Below are positions 28,211 to 37,493 of a stretch of 64,000 bases of DNA, piece after piece. The position numbers and the translations under genes are program-made. The stretch comes from an uncultured Flavobacteriaceae bacterium (lineage in GTDB: Bacteria; Bacteroidota; Bacteroidia; Flavobacteriales; Flavobacteriaceae), in the NCBI GenBank assembly GCA_947500575.1, contig CANMSI010000002.1:868001-932000 (forward strand). The letters run 5' to 3'. The notes under the pieces were generated by a model that was not told the origin of the DNA, ran no database searches, and saw only the letters and a program-made list of their open reading frames with translations. The first letter of the stretch is position 1; each line of letters begins with the position of its first letter.

Positions 28211-30592
28211 TTAATTGAACTTCCACCATTTTTTCTGGGTCTGTCCATATCCATAACCGTACTTACCACCGTAGCCTAAGTTATAAGCTTTTACATAGTT
28301 TACTACAAAAGACAGACCTTTTATTTTTCCATCTTTCTTTAAACGCAATGGGAAGTCTAATGCACGTTTTTCTGTAACCCCTGCTTTGGTAACATATAAT
28401 AGATGGTCTGCATACTTGCTAATTAGTAGCGTATCTGTTACCACCATTAATGGTGCTGTATCTACTATTACATAATCATACTGTTCGGAAACTTGTTTGA
28501 ACAAATCACCAATTCTATCAGTCATTAAAAGCTCTGCAGGATTTGGTGGTATTCTACCAGAGTAGATTACATCTATCTTATTTTCTTTTACTTGCAACGT
28601 GTTCATAATATCCGAAACCTCCAACGTATGGTCGTATAAATACTCCGTAAGCCCTCTTTCTTTGCTTCTAGTGGGCTTTATCCCTTTGCTATCCTTTTTA
28701 TTACTTGGAAAAAAGGTATAAAGCTTAGGGTTCCTAATATCAGCCCCTACAAGTAAAACCTTGCTCGTACTTGCCAAAATAATAGAAAGATTGGTAGAGA
28801 TAAAGGTTTTACCTTCCCCAGGAACTGTTGAAGTTACAAATACAATATTGCTTTTCTTCTCATTCGATTTTTTGGTCTTTATTAAATAGTCCAAGTTGGT
28901 TCTGAGGATTCGTAAAGATTCTGCCAATACGGATCTATCTTCTTTACTTACCAATTTACTATCACTCTTACCAAGTCTTGGTACTTCTCCAAGTACTGGA
29001 ATATCTTTGGTAAGCTTTTCCAATCCAGTTTTGCTATGAATTTTATTATCTAATAAATCCAATATGTAAATAATCACAAACGGAATTAGCAATCCAACTA
29101 TAAAAGCACCCAAATAAATAAGCAGCCTTTTTGGGTAGGTTGGGAACTGACTAGGACCATAAGCAAAATCAATTATTTTAGACTTAGGAGAAGTGGAAGC
29201 TACCGCAATTTGCGCTTCTTCGCTCTTCTGTAATAAGAATAAATATAATTGTTCCGTAGTTTGTTGTTTTCTAGTAATGTCTCGTAAAGCACGCTCATTT
29301 TTGGGAGCTGCATAGATCTTTGAATTAATAATAGCCTGCTGCCCGCTTAGGGTATTTACTTGCAACCCTAGGTTGTTCACGGTGCTACTTAAACTAGACT
29401 TCATACTACTTTTTAGTCCATCTAATTGCTGATTCAGATTCTGAATTACAGGGTTCTTTTCGTTCGAACTCTTCAATAATCTATTTCTTTCCAATACCAA
29501 CTGGTTGTAACGTTGTGTAGTGGCTGCAATTGTTGGGTCTGATAACCCAATATTCGCGGGTACTATTTCGTAGCCACTTTGTTCTTCAACAATATCGCGC
29601 ATGGAACTGGCTATATTAAGTTGTGCACGATAGTTAGAAAGCTCTTGTTGATTGGCGGCTCCTACATTTAAATTTACATTGGCCTCAGAAGCAAGATCTG
29701 TAATTCCTTTGTCTGTTTTTAAGTCTTGGGCAGATTGATCTGCTGAAGATAAATTTTTAGAAATGGCTTGGATCCTGTCACTTATAAATTCAGAGGTCCT
29801 ATCTGCTATAATTTTTTTGTCTCTTATTGCGTTTCTGTTATAGACTCTTACCAAGGCATCTATAATGTCTTTCCCTTTCCGCAAACTAGGGTCTTCCAAG
29901 GAAATATTTACAATATTAGATTTATCATCGGGGTTAGATACCACCACCTTTTTCATATAATCTTGAGCAACAATTGCCACTGGAGTAATCTCTACTTTGA
30001 TTTTTTCGCCCTTATAGCGATCAAAATTGTCGGGATTTGGAGTCATAATAATATCCCCAATAGGCGTATTAATCTCCTTACCAAAGCTATGTGGTTTTAC
30101 AGGGCTATCTTCTTCAGCGCTATATCCGAAAGTGGTCGAAGAAGAAAGAATAACAAAAAACTCAAATTTCGCTTTATTGGTTATTGAATCATCCGATATA
30201 AAATTAAAAGTTATGGGAGGGTTGTCGTAAAGTTCTCTACTAATAATGTTCCCTTGGGCCATTATTTTAGTATTCAATTTTAATTCCTTTACTACCTCAA
30301 TGAAATTTGATCTTGAGCGTATAATCTGTATCTCATCTTCTACCTTCTTATCTCCACCAGATAAAATATCTAGTTCTTTAAATAGGTCGATCCCTCCTCC
30401 TGCACTTTCATCATCAACAATTTGAATTTTTGACTGTGCTAAATACTTTGGTGTTGCATACCGCAAGAAAACAAAAGCTAAAAGCAAGAATATAATGGTA
30501 GAAAGAGCAAACCATTTCCAATGTTTTGTATAGGACGAAACTACTTCTTTTAAGTCAACGTCTGGTGTAAAGCTCTCAGGATTGTCACTCAT
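28211..30592 (-). CDS. Wzc-like polysaccharide co-polymerase / BY-family tyrosine autokinase
   Basis: This 793-residue inner-membrane protein controls polysaccharide chain length and export. The order is a short cytosolic N-terminus, membrane helix 1 (about 23-45, WFALSTIIFLLLAFVFL), a large periplasmic Wzz/GNVR region with long coiled coils (about 50-500), membrane helix 2 (about 505-530, LLIYLGAFIVGLLIPFVIIY), and a cytosolic bacterial tyrosine kinase domain. Walker A is STVPGEGKTFIS (about 585), Walker A' LLVGADIRNP (about 617) and Walker B VIVDTAPL (about 714). The C-terminus has a tyrosine cluster (LGYGGKYGYGYG), the expected autophosphorylation site and target of the PHP phosphatase at 7323-8063. 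It is last in a four-gene operon, 30 bp after the wza-like gene. Confidence 0.95.
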   Translation of the reverse strand: MSDNPESFTPDVDLKEVVSSYTKHWKWFALSTIIFLLLAFVFLRYATPKYLAQSKIQIVDDESAGGGIDLFKELDILSGGDKKVEDEIQIIRSRSNFIEVVKELKLNTKIMAQGNIISRELYDNPPITFNFISDDSITNKAKFEFFVILSSSTTFGYSAEEDSPVKPHSFGKEINTPIGDIIMTPNPDNFDRYKGEKIKVEITPVAIVAQDYMKKVVVSNPDDKSNIVNISLEDPSLRKGKDIIDALVRVYNRNAIRDKKIIADRTSEFISDRIQAISKNLSSADQSAQDLKTDKGITDLASEANVNLNVGAANQQELSNYRAQLNIASSMRDIVEEQSGYEIVPANIGLSDPTIAATTQRYNQLVLERNRLLKSSNEKNPVIQNLNQQLDGLKSSMKSSLSSTVNNLGLQVNTLSGQQAIINSKIYAAPKNERALRDITRKQQTTEQLYLFLLQKSEEAQIAVASTSPKSKIIDFAYGPSQFPTYPKRLLIYLGAFIVGLLIPFVIIYILDLLDNKIHSKTGLEKLTKDIPVLGEVPRLGKSDSKLVSKEDRSVLAESLRILRTNLDYLIKTKKSNEKKSNIVFVTSTVPGEGKTFISTNLSIILASTSKVLLVGADIRNPKLYTFFPSNKKDSKGIKPTRSKERGLTEYLYDHTLEVSDIMNTLQVKENKIDVIYSGRIPPNPAELLMTDRIGDLFKQVSEQYDYVIVDTAPLMVVTDTLLISKYADHLLYVTKAGVTEKRALDFPLRLKKDGKIKGLSFVVNYVKAYNLGYGGKYGYGYGQTQKKWWKFN

Positions 30593-30622
30593 GTTACTGA
30601 TCTATAGGGTGTAATAAATTTA

Positions 30623-31396
30623 TTAGTTTCTTGTGATGATAAGTACAGCAGAAGTAATGAGTACAGAAGCAATGGAAACCGCGATGGTAGCTCTATTATC
30701 TAATGCTGAAGAGGTAATTGCCGATTTATTAGGCTCCACATATACAACATCATTTTGGGTTAAATAAAACACTGGTGAATTTAACGCTTCTTTTTTGGTG
30801 AGATCTATTCTTGAGTACACTTTTGTACCATCAAAATCACGAATAACCATTACATTATCCCGTTCCCCTTTTATAGTTAAATCCCCGGCGTAGCCCAACG
30901 CTTCTAAGATGGTAATACGCTCTCCTACTACTGGAAAAGTTCCAGGGTTTTTTACCTCACCTAATACAGTAACGCTAAAATTACGAAGACGAATGTTGAT
31001 AATTGGATCCTTTAAGTAATCAGCCAATTCTTGACGCAATAAAACCCGTAATTCATCTGGTGATAAACCTGCAATTTTTAATTTTCCAATAACTGGAAAG
31101 TCTATTTCTCCGTTTTTATCTATTAAATAATCTACTTGCTCAGGAGTTATTCCTCCCTCAGAAACTCCTCTGAATAAGTTAAAAGGAACACTCGCTTCAT
31201 TATCTAAAGTAGATACATAAATACTAACTAAATCGTCTACCTTAAACTTTGGTGTAAAACTGTTTCTATCTACTAATGTTTCAAAGTCACTAGAATTTTG
31301 AAAATAAACAACATCCTTTTTTGATCCACAGGAAGTCACAAGAGCTGTCAGTAAAACAACAGACAAAGCTCTGAAAATTTGATTTTTTTTAAACAT
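30623..31396 (-). CDS. Wza-like outer-membrane polysaccharide export lipoprotein
   Basis: This is a polysaccharide export protein of the Wza/OMA family. With the start at 31396 it has 257 residues, a lipoprotein signal peptide with lipobox LVTSC (Cys23), a poly-export domain (about 45-140), an SLBB domain (about 145-215, FSVTVLGEVKNPGTFPV) and a C-terminal hydrophobic helix. The frame continues upstream to 31531, but that extension overlaps the dehydratase gene and lies in front of the lipoprotein signal, so I rejected it. The gene follows the dehydratase by 34 bp and precedes the wzc-like gene by 30 bp. It is shorter than E. coli Wza, as usual in Bacteroidota. Confidence 0.94.
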   Translation of the reverse strand: MFKKNQIFRALSVVLLTALVTSCGSKKDVVYFQNSSDFETLVDRNSFTPKFKVDDLVSIYVSTLDNEASVPFNLFRGVSEGGITPEQVDYLIDKNGEIDFPVIGKLKIAGLSPDELRVLLRQELADYLKDPIINIRLRNFSVTVLGEVKNPGTFPVVGERITILEALGYAGDLTIKGERDNVMVIRDFDGTKVYSRIDLTKKEALNSPVFYLTQNDVVYVEPNKSAITSSALDNRATIAVSIASVLITSAVLIITRN

Positions 31397-31430
31397 AGTT
31401 ATAGAGGGTTTTTTACAAGTATCGGCAATG

Positions 31431-33362
31431 TTATGATTGTAATATTTTCTTTTCTTTTTTAGTATCGGAAACTTCTTCCTTCTCATCCAACTTACAGAAT
31501 TCTGAATTGTTAGATACGTATTCAGGAACAATCCCTTTCATCAATTTAACAGTATCTCCATTAAAAAACATGTTAGAAACACATAACTGATCTATCTTAG
31601 AACGCACTTCTGAATAATTTAGTTCCCTACTTCTACTAATCATGATCTTTTTATGATAAGTAGGGAGTGTATTTTCCCCATTTGCCAGTAACTCTTCGTA
31701 CAATTTCTCTCCCGGTCGTAGACCTGTAATCTCTATATCAATGTCTTCTGGATAACGCAATCCAGAAAGTTTAATCATATTCTTAGCTAACTCAAATATT
31801 TTTACAGATTTACCCATATCAAAGATAAATATCTCCCCTCCTTGTCCCATAGCAGCTGCTTCTAATACTAATTGAGAAGCTTCTGGTATGGTCATAAAAA
31901 AGCGCGTAATATCTTTATGGGTTACTGTTAACGGACCACCTTTCTCAATTTGCTTTTTGAACAATGGGATAACAGAACCATTAGATCCTAAAACATTTCC
32001 AAATCTGGTGGTAATGAATTTTGTTTTCTGCTCTTGTTGCATACTACTGATATACATTTCGGCAATACGCTTTGTGGCTCCCATTACATTGGTAGGGTTT
32101 ACTGCTTTATCTGTAGATACAAATACAAACTTATCTACATTGTAATTCAACGAAAGGTCTACCATCATTTTGGTACCCGCAACATTAATCTTAATAGCCT
32201 CATAAGCATTGTATTCCATTAAAGGCACATGTTTATATGCAGCGGCGTGAAAGACCATATTGGGTTTGTATTCTTGAAAGAAAGTATTCATTCTATTCTT
32301 ATCCCGAATATCAGCAACAATTGGAATAAAATTATGAAACCCATTTTGCTTTAGCTCCTGCTGTAAATCATATAATGGAGATTCTGCTTGGTCTATTATA
32401 ATTAGTGATTTATAGTCATAATTAGCAATCTGACGTACAATTTCACTACCAATAGATCCTGCTCCACCAGTAACCATAATTACCTGATCTTTTAGCTCAT
32501 CAGAAACCCTCGATTTTTTAATATCTATTGGAACTCTATTTAATAGATCTTCAATCTGTACTTGTTTTATCTGAGAAACTTTTAATTCTCCATTGATCCA
32601 GTCTTCTACTGGAGGTACAATTTTAACCTGTACGGGAAAATCAACTAAACTCTCTACCAATTCTCGAAGGGTATGATTGTCAATATTATTGATAGAAACA
32701 ATAATTTCAGATATATCTCTTTTATTGATGAAGTATTCTGAAAGATCTCTTCGGGAAAAAACATTGATTCCATTAATACTCTTACCAACTTTTTTTGCAT
32801 CGTCATCCAAATACCCTATTACTTTTGTATCGCTGGCAGTATGACTTGTTAATGCATTGTATGTTAAAATACCCGATTCTCCAGCGCCATAAATAAGTAC
32901 GTTTTTAGATATTTTAAACTTTTTTACCAAATTGTAAAAAACGGTTTTAAAAACATATCTTGAAGCGGTAAGGGCAATAAAACTAATTAAACTATGGATA
33001 ATGATGATAGACAGTGGAATTGTAAAATCATCAATAAAGTTTAATTGTCTGTTTACAATGACCACAAAAATTGTTAAAATACTAGACAAACAGATGGCAT
33101 TAAAAATATTATACACATCTCGCACTCCAGTATGCCTTACTACACCTTTATAAGAACCCGTGAATAAGAAAGCAACAACTGCGATTCCTGCAATAAGCGG
33201 AAGCTGAACAAATAGCTTATCGCTATCAAAATTGAAAGTAAGATTAAAAAGAATATTATATGATAGTATAAAGGAAACGGATATGATTACGATATCGATA
33301 GCGAGCACAAGCCACTTCGAAGCGTATCCGTTCACATTATTTTCGAGGTAATTTTTAATCAT
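31431..33362 (-). CDS. PglF/WbpM-like UDP-GlcNAc 4,6-dehydratase (CapD family)
   Basis: This is a membrane-anchored nucleotide-sugar dehydratase of 643 residues. The N-terminal third has four predicted membrane helices (about 15-125) and a first Rossmann-like CoA-binding-type segment (about 140-260, IYGAGESGILTYNAL). The C-terminal half is the extended SDR catalytic domain with the cofactor loop MVTGGAGSIGSE (about 292) and active-site segment FVSTDKAVNPTNVMGATKR (about 410-428). Family members convert UDP-GlcNAc to the 4-keto-6-deoxy intermediate. The next enzyme, a PglE-like aminotransferase, is encoded immediately upstream with an 8-bp overlap, so the pair probably yields UDP-2-acetamido-4-amino-2,4,6-trideoxyglucose. 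Exact stereochemistry cannot be read from the sequence. Confidence 0.92.
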   Translation of the reverse strand: MIKNYLENNVNGYASKWLVLAIDIVIISVSFILSYNILFNLTFNFDSDKLFVQLPLIAGIAVVAFLFTGSYKGVVRHTGVRDVYNIFNAICLSSILTIFVVIVNRQLNFIDDFTIPLSIIIIHSLISFIALTASRYVFKTVFYNLVKKFKISKNVLIYGAGESGILTYNALTSHTASDTKVIGYLDDDAKKVGKSINGINVFSRRDLSEYFINKRDISEIIVSINNIDNHTLRELVESLVDFPVQVKIVPPVEDWINGELKVSQIKQVQIEDLLNRVPIDIKKSRVSDELKDQVIMVTGGAGSIGSEIVRQIANYDYKSLIIIDQAESPLYDLQQELKQNGFHNFIPIVADIRDKNRMNTFFQEYKPNMVFHAAAYKHVPLMEYNAYEAIKINVAGTKMMVDLSLNYNVDKFVFVSTDKAVNPTNVMGATKRIAEMYISSMQQEQKTKFITTRFGNVLGSNGSVIPLFKKQIEKGGPLTVTHKDITRFFMTIPEASQLVLEAAAMGQGGEIFIFDMGKSVKIFELAKNMIKLSGLRYPEDIDIEITGLRPGEKLYEELLANGENTLPTYHKKIMISRSRELNYSEVRSKIDQLCVSNMFFNGDTVKLMKGIVPEYVSNNSEFCKLDEKEEVSDTKKEKKILQS

Positions 33363-34488
33363 AGGGCAATGTTTTTAAGATTAAGTCCACAATTCTTTCC
33401 AAGTCGTCAATACTTAGATTAGAACCGCTAGGCAAACAAAGTCCTCTTTCAAAAAGAGCAGAGGAAGTACCATCTGTAAAGCTGGGGTATTCTTTAAAAA
33501 TAGGTTGAAGATGCATTGGCTTCCATAAAGGTCTTGTTTCTACTTCTTCTTTTAGAAGACTGGTACGGATCTTTTCTCTTACTTCAAAAGAAGGAGTCAA
33601 AATACATGACAACCAACGATTAGAAAAGTACCCTTCAGGCTCCTGTAAAAATGTAAATTCTTTGATATGTCCAAGTTTGGAAAGGTAATAAGCATGATTG
33701 CTTCTTCTAGCTGCTACTCGGTCGTCTAAGACTTCCATTTGCCCTCTTCCAATACCTGCTAATACATTACTCATTCTGTAATTATACCCAACATGAGAAT
33801 GTTGGTAATGCGGTGCATTATCTCTTGCTTGCGTAGCTAAGAAAACCGCTTTTTCTTTTAATTCCGGACTCTTTGTAAGCAAAGCACCTCCTCCAGAGGT
33901 GGTAATTATTTTATTACCGTTAAAGGATAAGATACCAATATCTCCAAAACTACCACAATGAATACCATTATGAGTGCTTCCTAAAGCTTCCGCACTATCT
34001 TCTACAATTGGAATATTATATTTATCAGCAATTGCTCTTACCTCATCTACCTTATATGGCATTCCATATAAATGCACTGCTACAATTGCTTTAGGAGTAA
34101 TTCCGTTAGCAATTCTATCCTTTATTGCTTCTTCTAGCAACGAAGGAGAAATATTCCATGTCTCTTTTTCGCTATCTACAAATACCGGTGTTGCTCCTAA
34201 ATACATGATTGGATTCGCAGATGCTGAAAAAGTAAAACTTTGACAGATTACTTCGTCACCTCTAGAAACTCCTAAAATTTCTAAGGCAAGGTGTATGGCT
34301 GCAGTACCAGAACTTAATGCCGCGGCATGCGTTCCGTTACCTACATAATTCTCAATAGCATGTTCAAAGGAATTTACATTAGGCCCTAAAGGCGCTACCC
34401 AATTAGTATCAAAAGCTTCTTTGACATAATTTTGTTCGGTGCCTCCCATGTGAGGGGAAGAAAGCCATATTTTAGTGGTTGTAATCAA
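33355..34488 (-). CDS. PglE-like PLP-dependent sugar aminotransferase (DegT/DnrJ/EryC1/StrS)
   Basis: This 377-residue aminotransferase uses pyridoxal phosphate to convert the 4-keto sugar made by the neighbouring dehydratase into a 4-amino sugar. Visible features are the opening motif IWLSSPHMGGTEQNYVKEAF, the cofactor-binding segments LSSGTAAIHLAL and VEDSAEALGS, and the Schiff-base Lys in SFNGNKIITTSGGG (about residue 190). The start overlaps no other gene and is the first of the 34488-28211 operon; its 3' end overlaps the dehydratase start by 8 bp. The start site of the operon is not clear, because no perfect TAnnTTTG lies close upstream on the minus strand. Confidence 0.93.
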   Translation of the reverse strand: MITTTKIWLSSPHMGGTEQNYVKEAFDTNWVAPLGPNVNSFEHAIENYVGNGTHAAALSSGTAAIHLALEILGVSRGDEVICQSFTFSASANPIMYLGATPVFVDSEKETWNISPSLLEEAIKDRIANGITPKAIVAVHLYGMPYKVDEVRAIADKYNIPIVEDSAEALGSTHNGIHCGSFGDIGILSFNGNKIITTSGGGALLTKSPELKEKAVFLATQARDNAPHYQHSHVGYNYRMSNVLAGIGRGQMEVLDDRVAARRSNHAYYLSKLGHIKEFTFLQEPEGYFSNRWLSCILTPSFEVREKIRTSLLKEEVETRPLWKPMHLQPIFKEYPSFTDGTSSALFERGLCLPSGSNLSIDDLERIVDLILKTLPYD

Positions 34489-34788
34489 TCTACAATAGTT
34501 TTAAATGTATTCAATCTTTTTTAAAGTGCTAAACCCGATCTTACATCTCCAAAGTTCCAAATCAACCATATCGCTTGAACAATGCAATATACGATTTATC
34601 TGGTACTTGCGGATCATATGAAACATGAACACTCTCTGCAAAACGAAACGTAAAAATACGAATCCTATTACAGCAGAAAAAAAACAGTTTCGATATATTC
34701 GTTAAAAAGGTATAATTTTCGGTCTATATGTATGCGATAAATCCATATACCGATAAAACGAACACTAAAGCCATCATCTCCTTACAGA

Positions 34789-34822
34789 TTGCAAATTTTA
34801 TGATTAAATAGCCTTAAATTTG
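34789..34822 (+). promoter_or_regulatory. Predicted promoter of the ugd operon
   Basis: A TTG at 34789-34791, a 23-nt spacer and TAAATTTG at 34815-34822 match the Bacteroidota consensus. The leader to the ATG at 34957 would be about 125 nt and would include the short frame at 34840. Confidence 0.5.
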
Positions 34823-34839
34823 CACGATTAATAACTAAA

Positions 34840-34878
34840 ATGAGTACTGCCATCACGTTTATTTATGCTAACCACTAA
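34840..34878 (+). CDS. Possible 12-codon leader peptide upstream of ugd
   Basis: An ATG frame encoding MSTAITFIYANH and a TAA stop begins about 10 bases after the transcription start expected from the 34789-34822 promoter. It may be a chance frame or a short leader affecting translation of ugd. Nothing else supports it. Confidence 0.15.
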   Translation: MSTAITFIYANH

Positions 34879-34956
34879 ATGAACTGGTTTCACAACAATA
34901 TGCGATATCTTAGATAATTATTTAGCATATTTGCAGTGCATAAAACGTATGTTTCA

Positions 34957-36354
34957 ATGAAAAAAATCACAAAAATATGCTGCATAGGAGCAGGATATGT
35001 AGGTGGACCCACGATGTCCATTATTGCTAAGCAATGTCCGGAAATTAAAGTTACCGTAGTAGACATCAATGAAAGTCGGATCAATCAATGGAACGATGAA
35101 GATTTAGATAATTTACCTATTTACGAACCAGGGCTAAAAGAAATGGTGGCTGCTACAAGAGGCAAAAATCTTTTTTTCTCAACGGATGTGGACAAGGCAA
35201 TTGATGAATCTGAAATGATATTTATTTCGGTAAATACTCCTACGAAAACATACGGAAAAGGAAAAGGGCAAGCGGCCGATCTTAAGTATATTGAACTATG
35301 TGCAAGGAATATCGCTAAAGTTGCCAAGGACGATAAAATAGTTGTAGAAAAATCTACCTTACCTGTACGTACCGCTGAAGCAATCAAAAATATATTAGAC
35401 AATACCGGAAATGGAGTGAACTTTGAAATTCTATCCAATCCAGAATTTCTTGCGGAAGGTACCGCAATAGATGATTTGTTACATGCTGACCGAGTTTTAA
35501 TTGGAGGTAGTGAAACTGCTTCAGGGCAGGCAGCAAAAGATGCATTGAGTGCCGTATATGAGCATTGGTTACCCAAAGAACGAATCTTACAGACCAATGT
35601 ATGGTCTTCAGAATTATCAAAATTAGTAGCAAATGCTTTCCTAGCTCAACGCGTATCTTCTATCAACGCTATTTCTGCCTTGTGCGAAAAAACAGATGCG
35701 AACATCGCTGAAGTGTCTAGAGCAATTGGTTATGATAGTAGAATTGGTTCTAAATTCCTAAATGCCTCCGTAGGTTTTGGAGGTTCTTGTTTTCAAAAAG
35801 ACATCTTAAATCTAGTGTATATAGCCCAAAGTTTTGGCCTACCAGAAGTAGCAGATTATTGGGAGCAGGTAATTATTATGAATGATTACCAAAAAAGGCG
35901 TTTTGCAGAAAATATTGTTACTACTTTATACAATACGGTTTCAGGTAAAAAAATTATATTCTACGGATGGGCATTTAAAAAAGATACGAATGACACTCGT
36001 GAGTCCGCCGCAATTTATGTAGCTGATGCTCTTTTAGACGAACAAGCAGAAATTATTGTCTACGATCCTAAAGTTTCAGAAAAAACAGTATATGCTGATT
36101 TGGATTATTTAAACACTCGTGAACCTGCTGAAAATAGACGATTGTTGAAAGTGGTAAATGATCCTATGGAAGCGGTGAAAGAAGCACATGCAATTGCAAT
36201 CTTAACAGAATGGGACGAGTTTAAATCATACGATTGGAAAGCCATCTATGACAGCATGCTAAAACCAGCTTTTATTTTTGACGGAAGACGTTTGCTTGAT
36301 ACAGATCAGATGGATGAAATTGGATTTAATTACTACAAAATAGGCCAGTCATGA
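34957..36354 (+). CDS. ugd: UDP-glucose 6-dehydrogenase, eukaryote-like type
   Basis: This enzyme oxidises UDP-glucose to UDP-glucuronate with two NAD+. With the start at the ATG at 34957 it has 465 residues. A GTG seven codons upstream is possible but adds no conserved residues. It opens [18 protein letters not shown] (NAD-binding loop), and has [46 protein letters not shown] and the catalytic Cys278 in [16 protein letters not shown], with [12 protein letters not shown] near the end. These segments are strikingly close to animal UGDH as I remember it, including length and catalytic-Cys position, and unlike the two other nucleotide-sugar dehydrogenases in this window. It overlaps the following epimerase by 4 bp (ATGA), so UDP-GlcA flows to UDP-GalA. 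Confidence 0.95.
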   Translation: MKKITKICCIGAGYVGGPTMSIIAKQCPEIKVTVVDINESRINQWNDEDLDNLPIYEPGLKEMVAATRGKNLFFSTDVDKAIDESEMIFISVNTPTKTYGKGKGQAADLKYIELCARNIAKVAKDDKIVVEKSTLPVRTAEAIKNILDNTGNGVNFEILSNPEFLAEGTAIDDLLHADRVLIGGSETASGQAAKDALSAVYEHWLPKERILQTNVWSSELSKLVANAFLAQRVSSINAISALCEKTDANIAEVSRAIGYDSRIGSKFLNASVGFGGSCFQKDILNLVYIAQSFGLPEVADYWEQVIIMNDYQKRRFAENIVTTLYNTVSGKKIIFYGWAFKKDTNDTRESAAIYVADALLDEQAEIIVYDPKVSEKTVYADLDYLNTREPAENRRLLKVVNDPMEAVKEAHAIAILTEWDEFKSYDWKAIYDSMLKPAFIFDGRRLLDTDQMDEIGFNYYKIGQS

Positions 36355-37379
36355 AAATATTGGTGACCGGAGCTGCAGGCTTTATCGGATATCACCTATG
36401 CGAAGCTTTGCTGAGCAAAAACATTACAGTTGTAGGACTCGACAATATTAATGATTACTACGATACCAACTTAAAGTATGCCCGTTTGGCACAGTTGGGA
36501 ATTAAAAAAAACGAAGCAGAAAAATTTAATGTTAAATGTAAAAGCACCTCTCATAGAGGTGCCTTTTCATTTATACGCATGCAGCTTCAAGACAGGGAAG
36601 CATTACCCCTACTCTTTGCGGATGAAAAATTCGATATTGTTTGCAATTTAGCAGCACAAGCCGGAGTCCGTTATAGCTTAGAAAACCCAGAAACGTATAT
36701 TGATAGTAATATTGTAGGTTTCCTTAACCTTTTGGAATGTTGCAGACATTATCCAATACAACATTTAGTATATGCCAGTAGCTCTAGTGTGTACGGTCTA
36801 AACAAGCAAATTCCCTTTTCAACAGACGATAATGTAGACCATCCGGCTAGTTTATATGCGGCTTCCAAAAAGAGTAATGAATTGATGGCCCATACCTATA
36901 GTCATCTTTATGGTTTTCCTACTACAGGGTTACGATTTTTTACGGTATATGGGCCTTGGGGCAGACCCGATATGGCTATTTATCTTTTTACAGAAGCTAT
37001 TGTAAACAATAAGCCTATTAAAGTATTTAATGAAGGGATGATGGAGCGTGATTTCACCTATATAGATGACATTGTAGAAGGTGTAGTACGTGTATTACAT
37101 GATGACACTGAAAAACGAAAAACCGATAAAGCTTTATATAAAGTCTATAATATTGGAAACAACAATGCTGTAAAACTATTAGATTTTATATCAGAAATAG
37201 AACATTGCTTAAAGAAAGAAGCCAAAAAAGAAATGCTCCCCATGCAAGCAGGAGATGTAGAAAAGACTTGGGCAAATACAGACCAACTCATCGAGGATTA
37301 TGGGTACAAACCCAGTACTTCGGTAAAAGAGGGTGTCCAACGTTTTATTCAGTGGTACTTAGGATATAATACGCTTTAA
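36351..37379 (+). CDS. UDP-glucuronate 4-epimerase (CapI/LpsL-like SDR)
   Basis: This 342-residue extended SDR interconverts UDP-GlcA and UDP-GalA. It has the cofactor loop [10 protein letters not shown] at the N-terminus, the family-typical [32 protein letters not shown], active-site YAASKKSNE (Tyr/Lys), and the diagnostic [18 protein letters not shown]. It overlaps ugd by 4 bp, which fits a coupled UDP-Glc to UDP-GlcA to UDP-GalA route. A 114-bp gap with its own probable -7 element follows. Confidence 0.93.
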   Translation: MKILVTGAAGFIGYHLCEALLSKNITVVGLDNINDYYDTNLKYARLAQLGIKKNEAEKFNVKCKSTSHRGAFSFIRMQLQDREALPLLFADEKFDIVCNLAAQAGVRYSLENPETYIDSNIVGFLNLLECCRHYPIQHLVYASSSSVYGLNKQIPFSTDDNVDHPASLYAASKKSNELMAHTYSHLYGFPTTGLRFFTVYGPWGRPDMAIYLFTEAIVNNKPIKVFNEGMMERDFTYIDDIVEGVVRVLHDDTEKRKTDKALYKVYNIGNNNAVKLLDFISEIEHCLKKEAKKEMLPMQAGDVEKTWANTDQLIEDYGYKPSTSVKEGVQRFIQWYLGYNTL

Positions 37380-37460
37380 GCAATAGTACTAAAATTGAAG
37401 TGCAACTTCTTCTTCCATTTTTATAGTTCTTTGTAGCTTTACTCCTTCTAACAAATAGTG

Positions 37461-37468
37461 TACTTTTG
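37461..37468 (+). promoter_or_regulatory. Possible -7 element before the UDP-GlcNAc epimerase
   Basis: TACTTTTG matches TAnnTTTG and lies about 25 bases before the ATG at 37494. The nearest TTG (37431-37433) is 27 nt away, longer than usual. It lies beyond the alternative GTG at 37458, so it favours 37494 as the start. Confidence 0.35.
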
Positions 37469-37493
37469 GCATCGCTATATTTCCAGAATAAAG

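Larger units (their letters stand above)
34489..34956. other. Divergent regulatory region between the export operon and ugd
   Basis: This AT-rich gap separates the minus-strand operon from the plus-strand biosynthetic genes. It holds a plus-strand promoter at 34789-34822, a weaker -7-like CATATTTG at 34926-34933, a 12-codon reading frame at 34840-34878, and an imperfect inverted repeat around 34697-34763 (TTCGTTAAAAAGG against ACCGATAAAACGAA). I see no RNA gene. Confidence 0.55.

Noticed and set aside
31397-31531. Longer N-terminus for the Wza-like protein
   Set aside because: It overlaps the dehydratase gene and would bury the lipoprotein signal peptide inside the protein.
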